A DNA stretch of 64,000 bases, from assembly GCA_002376235.1 (NCBI GenBank), contig DFNX01000016.1, forward strand, positions 124,001-188,000, in the 5' to 3' direction. Both the position numbers and the translations under genes were made by a program. Shown here piece after piece: positions 1 to 8,020 of the stretch. The notes below the pieces were generated by a model. The model worked only from the letters and a program-made list of their open reading frames with translations. It was not told the DNA's origin and made no database searches. Position 1 is the stretch's first letter. Every line of letters starts with the position of its first letter. This stretch comes from Neorhizobium sp. UBA3556. Lineage in GTDB: Bacteria; Pseudomonadota; Alphaproteobacteria; Rhizobiales; Rhizobiaceae.

Positions 1-1890
1 CACCTGACCGTGGGGCCGCTGCCGTCGATTTCCTATGCGCTGGCGATCGTGCTTTCGATCGAAGGCGGCGTTGCCGTAAAGGACAAGACGTCTGCCGAGC
101 AGCTGAGAACACGCCTGATGGGGTGTGCGGCGAGCCTCTTCTGCATCACGCTCGCAGCGGGGTTGGAGCCTTACCGGCTCGTTGCCGACCTGACCTTCCT
201 GTGTGTCATCCTTGCCGCGAGCCTGGCGCGCGTTTTCGGCCAGCGCGGCTTTGCCGTCGGCATGTTCGCCTTTATTTCCTATTTCATCGGCGCATATTTG
301 CGGCCGACATTTTCGGAACTGCCATTGGCTGGGTTAGGCCCGCTCTTCGCGGTCGCCTACGGGCACCTGATCCGCAAATATCTGCTGGTTGATGACTGGC
401 GCCGCGATCTCACCAAGACGCTTCGGGCGATAGAGCATCGCGTATCAGATATTCTGCTGCGACTTTCCTCCCTTGCTGCAAGTGGAGCCTTGACGGAGAG
501 AGATCGCATCGAGCTGCGCCAGATGGAAGAGCAGTTGAAGGACGTGGTGCTGATGGCGGAAGGCCTGCTGCCGCGCAATGCCGATGGCTCCCTGCCGAGT
601 GACAGCAGTTCCGTTATGGCCGTTTCGATCGCCATCTTCGATCTTCACCTCGCCGCTGAAAGCGTGATTGTGCAATCACTGACTGCCTTGCCGCCCGCCG
701 CGTTGATCCATGCCGTGCTCCATGATGATGCCGTCACGGCAACGCGGATAGCGGAACAGCCTTCTATTGCGGCCGCTGAAGAGCGAATAAGGCAGAGCGT
801 CCACGCTCTGTTATGGCTGCAGCGGGCTTCCTCCGCGCTGCGTGAGGCTGCTGCAGACCGGGCTTTCCAGCAGTTGATGGCTTTTGGCGATGTGCCGTTG
901 GCAAGACCACCGGTTAAGCCGGATTTTTCCTGGAAGAACCCGCTCGTTCGCGCAGCTGTCCAGATCACCATCGCCTCCGGCATCGCCATGGTTTTCGGGC
1001 TGCTCCTGTCCCGCGACCGCTGGTTCTGGGCCGTGTTGACTGCCTTTCTCGTGTTCAACAACACCCGCTCGCGCGGCGATGCGGCATTACGGGCCATCCA
1101 GCGATCGGTCGGCACGCTGGTCGGTATTGCCATCGGCCTTGCCTTGGCGACACTTCTTTCCGGTCACACGACAGCAACCGTTGGTCTTGCGGCCGCCTGC
1201 GTGTTTCTGGCCTTCTACTACCTTCAGGTTTCCTACGCGCTCTTGAGCTTCTTCGTTACGATCGTTCTCTGCCTCATCTATGGCCTTATCGGTCAGCTGA
1301 CATTCGAGGTGCTGTTGCTGCGCCTGGAGGAAACGGTGATCGGTTCGATTGCCGGCATGTTCGTCGCCTTCGTCATCTTCCCGTCTTCCACCCGCTCGAC
1401 CGTCGAACTGGCGCTTGCCCGATGGTACGATGTGCTCGGACAATTGCTGGAGGCGGTGGAAAAGGGTGAAAGCCGCTACCGGTTGATCGAGTTGTCGAAC
1501 CGCCTCGATGAGGCCTATCGGGATCTGACCGTGGCTGCGCGTCCGCTGGGCAGCGCATGGTCGCTGGTCACCCGGCCGGGGCCGATCCGTCAGACCTTGG
1601 CGATTTTCCTTGCCGCCTCTTATTGGGCTCGGATACTGGCGCGGGATTTTGCAAATGCGGAAAACCGCGATGAGCCGGAAATACACCGTGCGGTCGATCG
1701 TGCCAGACAGGTGCTGGAGAAGGCTGCAGCGAGAAAGGCAGACTGTTTTTCCGTGAAGACGCCGCGTCATGTTACAGCGAGCGGTAGTCTGCCGGCCCCG
1801 GGACAGGGGGGCGCACGTGGCGCGGATATGGTCGCCAATCTTCTAAATCGCCTTTATCCACCGGCCTCAGACACACAAAAGAGCCAATAA
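1..1890 (+). CDS. FUSC-family inner-membrane transporter, 5' end cut by window edge
   Basis: This is a fusaric-acid-resistance/aromatic-acid-efflux type (FUSC, AaeB-like) membrane protein. The reading frame is open from base 1; a GTG at position 10 is probably internal, since family members begin with more membrane segments than remain here. Visible parts are an N-terminal hydrophobic block (about residues 1–125), a hydrophilic mainly helical domain (about 125–310), and a second cluster of membrane segments (about 315–465) starting after WKNPLVRAAVQ. This two-block layout is typical of the family. The substrate cannot be told. The next gene, trmJ, begins about 60 bases downstream on the same strand. 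Family call is firm; substrate is unknown. Confidence 0.8.
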   Translation, partial: HLTVGPLPSISYALAIVLSIEGGVAVKDKTSAEQLRTRLMGCAASLFCITLAAGLEPYRLVADLTFLCVILAASLARVFGQRGFAVGMFAFISYFIGAYLRPTFSELPLAGLGPLFAVAYGHLIRKYLLVDDWRRDLTKTLRAIEHRVSDILLRLSSLAASGALTERDRIELRQMEEQLKDVVLMAEGLLPRNADGSLPSDSSSVMAVSIAIFDLHLAAESVIVQSLTALPPAALIHAVLHDDAVTATRIAEQPSIAAAEERIRQSVHALLWLQRASSALREAAADRAFQQLMAFGDVPLARPPVKPDFSWKNPLVRAAVQITIASGIAMVFGLLLSRDRWFWAVLTAFLVFNNTRSRGDAALRAIQRSVGTLVGIAIGLALATLLSGHTTATVGLAAACVFLAFYYLQVSYALLSFFVTIVLCLIYGLIGQLTFEVLLLRLEETVIGSIAGMFVAFVIFPSSTRSTVELALARWYDVLGQLLEAVEKGESRYRLIELSNRLDEAYRDLTVAARPLGSAWSLVTRPGPIRQTLAIFLAASYWARILARDFANAENRDEPEIHRAVDRARQVLEKAAARKADCFSVKTPRHVTASGSLPAPGQGGARGADMVANLLNRLYPPASDTQKSQ

Positions 1891-1952
1891 CCGGCTTGCC
1901 GTTGCTGGCCGACGGGTCTATTGCCCGGCGTCAAGAACAAGCGGAAACGAAT

Positions 1953-2792
1953 ATGTCGGGCACCAATAGCGAACGTGAACTCATTGCCGAAGGGCCGGCA
2001 ATCATTCTGGTCGAGCCGCAGCTCGGCGAAAATATCGGCATGGTTGCCCGCGCCATGGCCAATTTCGGCCTCGCCGAACTGCGCCTCGTTAATCCGCGTG
2101 ACGGCTGGCCGAGTGAAAAGGCCCGTTCCGCCGCTTCCAAGGCCGATCACGTCATCGACGGCACCAAGGTCTATGAGACGCTGGAAGAGGCGATCAGCGA
2201 TCTTAATTTTGTCTATGCGACGACGGCGCGCGAACGTTACGGCTTCAAGCCTGTCCGGTCACCCGTCTTTGCTGCCGCCACCTTGCGGGAAAAGTTCAAG
2301 GCGGGCGAAAAGACCGGCATCCTCTTTGGTCGCGAGCGCTGGGGCCTCAACAACGAGGAAGTGGCGCTTGCCGACGAGATTGTCACCTTCCCGGTAAACC
2401 CCGCTTTCGCGTCGCTCAATATCGCCCAGGCCGTGCTTTTGATGTCCTATGACTGGATGAAGTCGGGCATCGACGACCTTGAGGAAACCCGCTTCCAGCC
2501 GATCGAACAGAACCCTTCGACGAAGGAACAGGTGCTCGGCATGTTCGAGCATATCGAGGAAGCGCTGGATGCCCGCGGTTATTTCCATCCGCCTGAAAAA
2601 AAGCCCAAAATGATCGACAACCTTCGGGCCGTCCTGTCGCGTCGGGCCTTTTCAGAACAGGAAATCAGCGTGTTTCGCGGAGTGATCAATTCGCTTGATC
2701 GCTTCCCGCGGCAATGGCCGAAAAAGACGGTGCCGAGACAGAAGAAGGCCTCAGATTCAGGGGAGACAGAGGGGAATGACAGCGGCGAATGA
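1953..2792 (+). CDS. trmJ: SPOUT-class RNA 2'-O-methyltransferase, TrmJ type
   Basis: Predicted to transfer a methyl group from SAM to the 2'-OH of a tRNA nucleotide (position 32 in the TrmJ family). The SPOUT motifs are clear: EPQLGENIGMVARAMANFG near residues 21–39, FGRERWGLNNEE at 125–136 and PVNPAFASLNIAQA at 147–160, which form the trefoil knot that binds SAM. An upstream TTG at 1896 would add 19 residues outside the conserved fold, so the ATG at 1953 is preferred. At 279 residues it is slightly longer than E. coli TrmJ because of a basic tail. Its end overlaps the murI start by 17 bases, which suggests translational coupling. Confidence 0.85.
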   Translation: MSGTNSERELIAEGPAIILVEPQLGENIGMVARAMANFGLAELRLVNPRDGWPSEKARSAASKADHVIDGTKVYETLEEAISDLNFVYATTARERYGFKPVRSPVFAAATLREKFKAGEKTGILFGRERWGLNNEEVALADEIVTFPVNPAFASLNIAQAVLLMSYDWMKSGIDDLEETRFQPIEQNPSTKEQVLGMFEHIEEALDARGYFHPPEKKPKMIDNLRAVLSRRAFSEQEISVFRGVINSLDRFPRQWPKKTVPRQKKASDSGETEGNDSGE

Positions 2793-3576
2793 GCTGAAGC
2801 CCATACTGGTGTTCGATTCGGGCATCGGTGGGCTGACGGTGCTGCGTGAAGCGCGCGTACTTATGCCGGAGCGCGGCTTTGTTTATGTCGCCGACGATGC
2901 GGCCTTTCCCTATGGCAGTTGGGAGGAGGGCGCCCTGCAGGAGCGCATCCTCTCCCTGTTCGAAAGGCTGCTGGATGATCATCAGCCGGAAATCTGTGTC
3001 ATCGCCTGCAATACGGCTTTCACCCTTGCCGGTGCCGCACTTCGTCAAAGATTCCCGCACATGACCTTTGTCGGCACCGTGCCTGCAATCAAGCCGGCTG
3101 CAGAGCGCACCCGCTCTGGCCTCGTTTCGGTTCTGGCAACACCCGGCACCGTCAAGCGCGCCTATACGCGCGACCTCATCCAGTCCTTCGCCACCCAGTG
3201 TCATGTCCGTCTCGTAGGATCAGAAAACCTTGCCCGCATGGCGGAAAGCTATATCCGCGGTGAGGCGATTTCCGATGATGAGGTGCTGACCGAGATTACT
3301 CCTTGCTTCGTCGAGAAGGATGGCGAGAAGACCGATATCGTCGTGCTCGCCTGCACGCATTATCCCTTCATGGCCAATCTCTTCCGCCGTCTCGCGCCTT
3401 GGCCGGTCGACTGGCTCGATCCCGCCGAAGCAATCGCAAGGCAGGCGCGACGCAAGGCGCCGCTCATCGAAGGCGCGGAACATCCCGAAGGTTTCGACTT
3501 TGCCGTCTTCACCTCCGGCAATCCGGATTTTGCCACCCGCCGCCTGATGCAGGGGTTTGGCCTGCGCACCGGCTGA
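2776..3576 (+). CDS. murI: Glutamate racemase
   Basis: Interconverts L- and D-glutamate to supply D-Glu for peptidoglycan. The two catalytic cysteines lie in CNTAF (Cys78) and CTHYPF (Cys193), and the N-terminal FDSGIGG (residues 13–19) carries the conserved Asp-Ser pair. Length, 266 residues, is normal. The ATG at 2776 follows a purine-rich stretch (gggagacagagggga); the 27 residues encoded upstream in this frame lie inside trmJ and are unlike the family. A short hairpin follows the stop codon. Confidence 0.93.
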   Translation: MTAANELKPILVFDSGIGGLTVLREARVLMPERGFVYVADDAAFPYGSWEEGALQERILSLFERLLDDHQPEICVIACNTAFTLAGAALRQRFPHMTFVGTVPAIKPAAERTRSGLVSVLATPGTVKRAYTRDLIQSFATQCHVRLVGSENLARMAESYIRGEAISDDEVLTEITPCFVEKDGEKTDIVVLACTHYPFMANLFRRLAPWPVDWLDPAEAIARQARRKAPLIEGAEHPEGFDFAVFTSGNPDFATRRLMQGFGLRTG

Positions 3577-3596
3577 GGCATGGCCTGAGCGCCAAC

Positions 3597-3614
3597 TGTT
3601 GCCATCAGGCAACA
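3597..3614 (+). terminator. Possible stem-loop after murI
   Basis: A perfect 7-bp stem (tgttgcc / ggcaaca) with a 4-base loop starts 20 bases after the murI stop. The following bases are A/T rich but hold no clean U tract, so this is only a weak intrinsic terminator candidate. Confidence 0.35.
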
Positions 3615-3713
3615 AATTCGTCTTTGAATGCAATTTTCGATTGTGAGTGCTTGCGCGTTCTGAAAGACCGTGCAATGTTCCACCATCCGCCGCTCAAACA
3701 AGGGAGAGCATCG

Positions 3714-3815
3714 ATGAATACATACTTCGCTTACATGCGCCTCTCTGGCGGATTGGTCCGAACCGTGCGGGTGAATTACCCGCGCAATCTGCTCGGACTG
3801 GCTTTCCGCGGCTGA
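3714..3815 (+). CDS. Possible 33-residue small protein
   Basis: In the 397-base gap between murI and the DUF1127 gene, an ATG at 3714 is preceded at good spacing by aagggagag and opens a 33-codon frame ending in TGA. The peptide begins MNTYFAYMRLSGG, is rich in Arg, Leu, Tyr and Gly, and has net positive charge with no clear membrane segment. I do not recognise it. The ribosome binding site is the only evidence; the rest of the gap shows no other plausible coding frame. Confidence 0.3.
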   Translation: MNTYFAYMRLSGGLVRTVRVNYPRNLLGLAFRG

Positions 3816-3973
3816 TAACGCCAGGAATCCGCCTTTTGGCATCTTTCTCGATCTAAACTCGATTTGACGTGACCGGTTTATCCGTCTGACGGCATTGCCG
3901 TTAGTGCTTCCGCGCGCGTCTTTCCCAACCACGAAAGGACCCGCTCGCACACGCGAGGCGGGGCGGAAAAGCT

Positions 3974-4225
3974 ATGCGTGAAATGCACGTAATGGTTGTT
4001 GATGTTCTGTCGGCAGAAATGGACGCTCTTCATCAGCGCCACGGTCCCTGGCGTCTGATCCGGGCACTTGTCGCAACCCTTGTCAGACGATCCTCGCCGT
4101 TTGCGGCAAACCGTTCGTCCGATCTCGACAATCACATGCGTCGGGATATCGGCCTGCCGGAAAACGTTCCTGAGGTCGATTTTGTCCTTCAGTCCCGGTT
4201 CGTCGATTGGAGGAACTACCTGTGA
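3974..4225 (+). CDS. DUF1127 (YjiS-like) small protein
   Basis: An 83-residue protein whose C-terminal half contains the DUF1127 signature: an Arg-rich helix, then LDNHMRRDIGLPE near residues 51–63. Many alphaproteobacteria have several such proteins; some very short ones influence phosphate and carbon metabolism and RNA turnover, but this longer version has no established role. A Shine–Dalgarno-like ggcggggcggaa lies just upstream. Its TGA overlaps the GTG start of the downstream acetyltransferase (GTGA), so the two are probably translated together. Confidence 0.7.
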   Translation: MREMHVMVVDVLSAEMDALHQRHGPWRLIRALVATLVRRSSPFAANRSSDLDNHMRRDIGLPENVPEVDFVLQSRFVDWRNYL

Positions 4226-4677
4226 GCGACGGTCTGATCTGCCGCCAACTGGCGCTGAGAGACATGGACGCCGCGTCGAATGTGTTTCGCACCGCATTCG
4301 ACGCGCAGCTTCCATGGCTCGCGGGCCTTCGCAAGCCGGAAGAGGATCGGGCTTTCTGGTCAGGATATCTGTTCTCGAACTGTGCCATCTGGGGTGCCAC
4401 GAGACAGGGTGAACTGATCGGCGTCATTGCCTTTCGCCAAGGTTGGGTCGATCAGCTCTATATCCTGCCGCATATGCAGGGGCAGGGCATCGGCTCGCGC
4501 CTTCTCGATATTGCCAAGGCCAGTCATGCCCGCCTTAATCTCTGGACCTTTCAGAACAATGCCGGTGCCCGGCGGTTTTATGAAAATCAGGGGTTTGAGA
4601 TCGTCCGCAAAACCGATGGCGCGGACAATGAAGAGCATGAGCCCGACATCCTTTACAGCTGGCGCAGCTGCGCCTGA
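4222..4677 (+). CDS. GNAT-family N-acetyltransferase
   Basis: A 151-residue acetyl-CoA-dependent acyltransferase. The acetyl-CoA pyrophosphate loop is readable as QLYILPHMQGQGIGSRLL (about residues 83–100), and the C-terminal NAGARRFYENQGF motif matches strands 5–6 of GNAT folds. The GTG at 4222 is chosen because ggagg lies 8 bases upstream and because of the 4-base overlap with the DUF1127 stop. The acceptor substrate (small molecule or protein N terminus) cannot be inferred. Confidence 0.85.
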   Translation: MSDGLICRQLALRDMDAASNVFRTAFDAQLPWLAGLRKPEEDRAFWSGYLFSNCAIWGATRQGELIGVIAFRQGWVDQLYILPHMQGQGIGSRLLDIAKASHARLNLWTFQNNAGARRFYENQGFEIVRKTDGADNEEHEPDILYSWRSCA

Positions 4678-4741
4678 ATCACACGCTTGTCACGCGGATG
4701 TTTCCGTGACTTGATCCCATTATCCATCCGAGGAAACTTCC

Positions 4742-5380
4742 ATGTCGCTCGAACACTGGCTAGCATTCGTTGCCGCATCCGCCGTGCTGCTGGCAATTCC
4801 GGGGCCGACCATCCTTCTCGTTATTTCCTATGCGCTGAGCCATGGCCGCAAGGTGGCAAGCGCAACAGTGGCCGGCGTGGCGCTCGGTGATTTCACCGCC
4901 ATGACCGCTTCCATGCTTGGCCTGGGCGCGTTGCTCGCAACATCCGCCATGCTGTTCACTGCGTTGAAATGGGTCGGTGCCGCCTATCTCATCTATCTGG
5001 GCATCAAGCTTTGGCGCGCCCCGGTATCCGCACAGGCGCAGGCAGTAGAAGATGCCGATGCGCCGGCCATCCGGCCATTTCGCGTCTTCCTCCACACCTA
5101 TGCGGTAACTGCGCTCAACCCGAAAAGCATCGTCTTCTTCGTTGCTTTCCTGCCGCAGTTCCTCGATCTGTCGCGGCCGCTCTTCTTCCAGATGGCGGTT
5201 TTTGAAGTGACCTTCCTTGTTCTGGCAACGATTAATGCCGCGCTTTACGGGCTCCTGGCCTCGATGGCGCGCAACACGATCCGCAAGCCGAAAGTCCAGC
5301 GCATCGTCAATCGCACAGGCGGTTCATTGATGATCGGTGCGGGGCTTCTGTCGCTCGGCTTCAAGCGCGCTGCCGCCTGA
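4742..5380 (+). CDS. LysE/RhtB-family amino-acid exporter
   Basis: A 212-residue inner-membrane protein with about six hydrophobic segments. The family hallmark AIPGPTILLVISYALSHGRK lies at residues 18–37 and the mid-protein NPKSIVFFVAFLPQF motif near 130. LysE/RhtB proteins export amino acids or homoserine lactones by proton exchange; the substrate here is unknown. The ATG follows aggaaac. It probably has its own promoter, since 64 bases separate it from the acetyltransferase. Confidence 0.88.
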   Translation: MSLEHWLAFVAASAVLLAIPGPTILLVISYALSHGRKVASATVAGVALGDFTAMTASMLGLGALLATSAMLFTALKWVGAAYLIYLGIKLWRAPVSAQAQAVEDADAPAIRPFRVFLHTYAVTALNPKSIVFFVAFLPQFLDLSRPLFFQMAVFEVTFLVLATINAALYGLLASMARNTIRKPKVQRIVNRTGGSLMIGAGLLSLGFKRAAA

Positions 5381-5461
5381 TCGTAAAATTCTGATCTCAA
5401 TGCCTGTTGATTTTTATCTCTTTCCCGAAGAAACGAATCTCGATCTCTGTTAAGGGGAGGG

Positions 5462-5497
5462 GTCGGCATACTGCCTCACCGCGGTCAGGCAGCCGAC
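5462..5497 (+). other. Stem-loop in leader of the HerA-like gene
   Basis: A nested inverted repeat: outer arms gtcgg/ccgac, inner arms ctgcct/aggcag, loop of about ten bases. It lies 151–34 bases into the gap between the lysE-like gene and the GTG start at 5532. It could be an untranslated-leader structure or a weak terminator; no U tract follows. Confidence 0.3.
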
Positions 5498-5531
5498 GAG
5501 ACACCAATCTACGGCATACGAGGGCAGCATA

Positions 5532-7055
5532 GTGCAAGTCGGCATCGATATGGGAACTGTGACCGGTGGTGCGCAGGCCAAGCTCGATATCGAGGAGCTT
5601 CTGGCGACGCGTCTGCTTGTTCAGGGCAATTCCGGTTCAGGAAAATCGCATCTTCTGCGCCGCCTGCTGGAACAGTCCGCCCCCTGGGTGCAACAGGTCG
5701 TCATCGATCCGGAAGGCGATTTCGTCACCCTGTCGGATAAATACGGCCATGTGGTCGTCGATGGCGAGCGCACCGAAGCCGAACTTGCCGGCATTGCCAA
5801 CCGTATCCGCAAGAACCGCGTCTCCTGCGTGCTGACGCTCGAAGGTCTCGATCTCGAAGAGCAGATGCGCGCAGCAGCCGCCTTTTTGAACGGCATGTTC
5901 GATGCCGATCGCGATTACTGGTACCCGGTTCTCGTCGTCGTCGACGAAGCGCAGATGTTTGCGCCTTCCGTCGGCGGCGATGTTTCCGAAGACGCCAGAA
6001 AAATGTCGCTCGGCGCGATGACCAACCTGATGTGCCGCGGTCGTAAACGCGGTCTCGCCGGCGTCATCGCTACCCAGCGACTGGCAAAACTTGCCAAGAA
6101 TGTTGCGGCCGAAGCCTCCAACTTCCTGATGGGTCGTACCTTCCTCGATATCGACATGGCACGCGCGGCCGACCTTCTCGGCATGGACCGTCGCCAGGCG
6201 GAAATGTTCCGCGACCTGAAGCGGGGCAATTTCGTAGCGCTCGGCCCGGCTCTGTCGCGCCGTCCTCTGCCGATCGTCATCGGCAATGTCGAAACTTCAG
6301 CGCGCTCCTCCAGCCCCAAGCTGATGCCGCTGCCGGATGCGCCGCAGGATGTCGAAGACCTGATCTTCACGCCGGATCCGGAAGAATTCGCTCGGCCGAT
6401 CACTGCAGTTCGCCGCCCGACGCCGGCACCGCGCCCGACCACCGATATCCTGGCCGAACTTTCCCGTTCGACACCTGCAGCAAGCCAGCCTGCAGCCGGC
6501 GAATCGCGCGTGGCCATGCCGGAACTGACCGAAGAAGAGCGCGAAGAGCGGCTGACGGCGGTCATGTCGGAAATTCTCGACGATCCGCAATCGGCTTATC
6601 GAACCGACAGCGTGCTTTATCAGGATTTTCTCGTTCGCGCCCGTATGCGCCGTCTGCCCGGTCCGCCGATCTCGCTCAGCGATTTCCGCCGCCGCACCGC
6701 GATTGCCCGTTCCGGCGTCGATGCCACCATGGCGGCAAGCGAGGCTTGGGCAACCGTGCTGTCGCTGTCGAATGGCGTCTCCGATGACCTGCAGGGCGTA
6801 TTCCTGATGATGGCGAAGGCAGCACTCGGTGCCGAGCCTTGCCCGTCCGACGCCCGTATCGCCCGTGCTTACGGCACCCATTCCGCCCGCCGCGCCCGCC
6901 GCCTTCTCGGCTATTTCGAGGAGCAAGGCCTGATCGTCGTCCATGCAGATTTCGCTGGCAAGCGTATAGTCGCCTTCCCGGATCTGCAGGCCGAAACTGC
7001 GCCTGGTGCTGCCGAAGCGCCGGATGAGGGCGATCTCAAGATCGCTGCGGAATAA
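5532..7055 (+). CDS. HerA/DUF87-like ATPase of unknown role
   Basis: A 507-residue P-loop ATPase. Walker A is GNSGSGKSHL (about residues 33–42), and Walker B with an Asp-Glu pair is VLVVVDEAQMF (about 133–143). An RGRKRGLAGVIATQRLAKL stretch follows, as in HerA/VirD4-type hexameric motors. The C-terminal ~240 residues are a Pro/Ala-rich linker followed by a helical, Arg-rich region. Unlike archaeal HerA it has no NurA neighbour. Such stand-alone genes occur across rhizobia without an assigned function. Start is the GTG at 5532 after gagggcagc. A strong terminator follows. Confidence 0.75.
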   Translation: MQVGIDMGTVTGGAQAKLDIEELLATRLLVQGNSGSGKSHLLRRLLEQSAPWVQQVVIDPEGDFVTLSDKYGHVVVDGERTEAELAGIANRIRKNRVSCVLTLEGLDLEEQMRAAAAFLNGMFDADRDYWYPVLVVVDEAQMFAPSVGGDVSEDARKMSLGAMTNLMCRGRKRGLAGVIATQRLAKLAKNVAAEASNFLMGRTFLDIDMARAADLLGMDRRQAEMFRDLKRGNFVALGPALSRRPLPIVIGNVETSARSSSPKLMPLPDAPQDVEDLIFTPDPEEFARPITAVRRPTPAPRPTTDILAELSRSTPAASQPAAGESRVAMPELTEEEREERLTAVMSEILDDPQSAYRTDSVLYQDFLVRARMRRLPGPPISLSDFRRRTAIARSGVDATMAASEAWATVLSLSNGVSDDLQGVFLMMAKAALGAEPCPSDARIARAYGTHSARRARRLLGYFEEQGLIVVHADFAGKRIVAFPDLQAETAPGAAEAPDEGDLKIAAE

Positions 7056-7115
7056 GGGGCTTAAGGCCATTCCGCTGTTGACAATTCTATGACGGCCCCC
7101 TAAAGACCGCCCCAG

Positions 7116-7141
7116 CACCGGGTGGCAACGCCCGGTGTTTT
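7116..7141 (+). terminator. Intrinsic terminator after the HerA-like gene
   Basis: A 7-bp GC-rich stem (caccggg / cccggtg) with an 8-base loop is followed directly by TTTT. It separates the ATPase gene from rpsD. Confidence 0.75.
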
Positions 7142-7234
7142 ATTGACATGTCCCGTGGCACTCTCCGATCGCTTTCGTGAGAAGCCTGTCAGAACTTCCA
7201 AAGCGAGGTTCAGAGGAGGGCGTGTTTCCTTCAT

Positions 7235-7254
7235 CCGGTTTGGCAACAAACCGG
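7235..7254 (+). promoter_or_regulatory. GNRA-capped hairpin in the rpsD leader
   Basis: A perfect 8-bp stem (ccggtttg / caaaccgg) is closed by a GCAA tetraloop and ends 24 bases before the rpsD ATG. A TTGACA-like −35 element lies at 7143–7148. Ribosomal protein S4 is a known autogenous repressor in other bacteria, so this is a candidate control element; that role is inference. Confidence 0.4.
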
Positions 7255-7278
7255 TGCAACCGTTCGAAAGGAAATGCG

Positions 7279-7896
7279 ATGAGCAAGCGCGAATCGTCCA
7301 AGTACAAAATTGACCGCCGTATGGGCGAAAACATCTGGGGTCGTCCGAAGTCCCCGGTTAACCGCCGCGAATACGGCCCGGGCCAGCACGGCCAGCGCCG
7401 CAAGGGCAAGCTCTCCGACTTTGGTGTTCAGCTCCGCGCCAAGCAGAAGCTGAAGGGCTACTACGGCGATATCCGCGAGAAGCAGTTCCGCGCGATCTAT
7501 GAAGAAGCCAACCGCCGCAAGGGCGACACCGGTGAAAACCTGATCGGTCTGTTGGAATCGCGTCTGGACGCCATCGTCTACCGCGCCAAGTTCGTTCCGA
7601 CGGTCTTCGCTGCCCGTCAGTTCGTCAACCACGGCCACGTCACGGTCAACGGTGTTCGCGTCAACATCGGTTCCTACCGTTGCAAGGTCGGCGACGTCAT
7701 CGAAGTTCGCCAGAAGTCCAAGCAGCTCGTCACGGTTCTCGAAGCCGTTTCGCTCGCTGAACGCGACGTTCCGGACTACATCGAAGTCGACCACAACAAG
7801 ATGGTCGCCACCTACGCTCGCGTGCCGGCTCTCTCGGATGTACCGTACCCGGTCATCATGGAACCGTCGCTGGTCGTCGAATTCTACTCGCGTTAA
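7279..7896 (+). CDS. rpsD: 30S ribosomal protein S4
   Basis: Primary 16S rRNA-binding protein of the small subunit. The 205-residue product starts MSKRESSKYKIDRRMGENIWG and contains the S4 RNA-binding domain (LESRLDAIVYRAKFVPT…HGHVTVNGVRVNIGSY, about residues 94–140). The ATG at 7279 follows gaaagga; a longer in-frame extension to 7177 lies in the untranslated leader and is not S4-like. Monocistronic: terminators flank it on both sides. Confidence 0.97.
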   Translation: MSKRESSKYKIDRRMGENIWGRPKSPVNRREYGPGQHGQRRKGKLSDFGVQLRAKQKLKGYYGDIREKQFRAIYEEANRRKGDTGENLIGLLESRLDAIVYRAKFVPTVFAARQFVNHGHVTVNGVRVNIGSYRCKVGDVIEVRQKSKQLVTVLEAVSLAERDVPDYIEVDHNKMVATYARVPALSDVPYPVIMEPSLVVEFYSR

Positions 7897-7914
7897 TCGC
7901 GACGAAAATATGCG

Positions 7915-7941
7915 AAAATGGCCCCGTTCGGGGCCATTTTT
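7915..7941 (+). terminator. Intrinsic terminator of rpsD
   Basis: An 11-bp stem (aaaatggcccc / ggggccatttt) with a 4-base loop ends in a T run, 19 bases after the rpsD stop. Confidence 0.85.
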
Positions 7942-7971
7942 GTATCTGGCGACTGCAAAAATACCGACACA

Positions 7972-8002
7972 AAAAAAGCCGCCCGAAATGAGCGGCTTTT
8001 TT
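7972..8002 (-). terminator. Bidirectional terminator between rpsD and sthA
   Basis: An 11-bp stem (aaaaaagccgc / gcggctttttt) flanked by A and T tracts on opposite sides lies 19 bases beyond the sthA stop and can end transcription from both convergent genes. Confidence 0.85.
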
Positions 8003-8020
8003 GTTGGCCATCAAAGCTGG

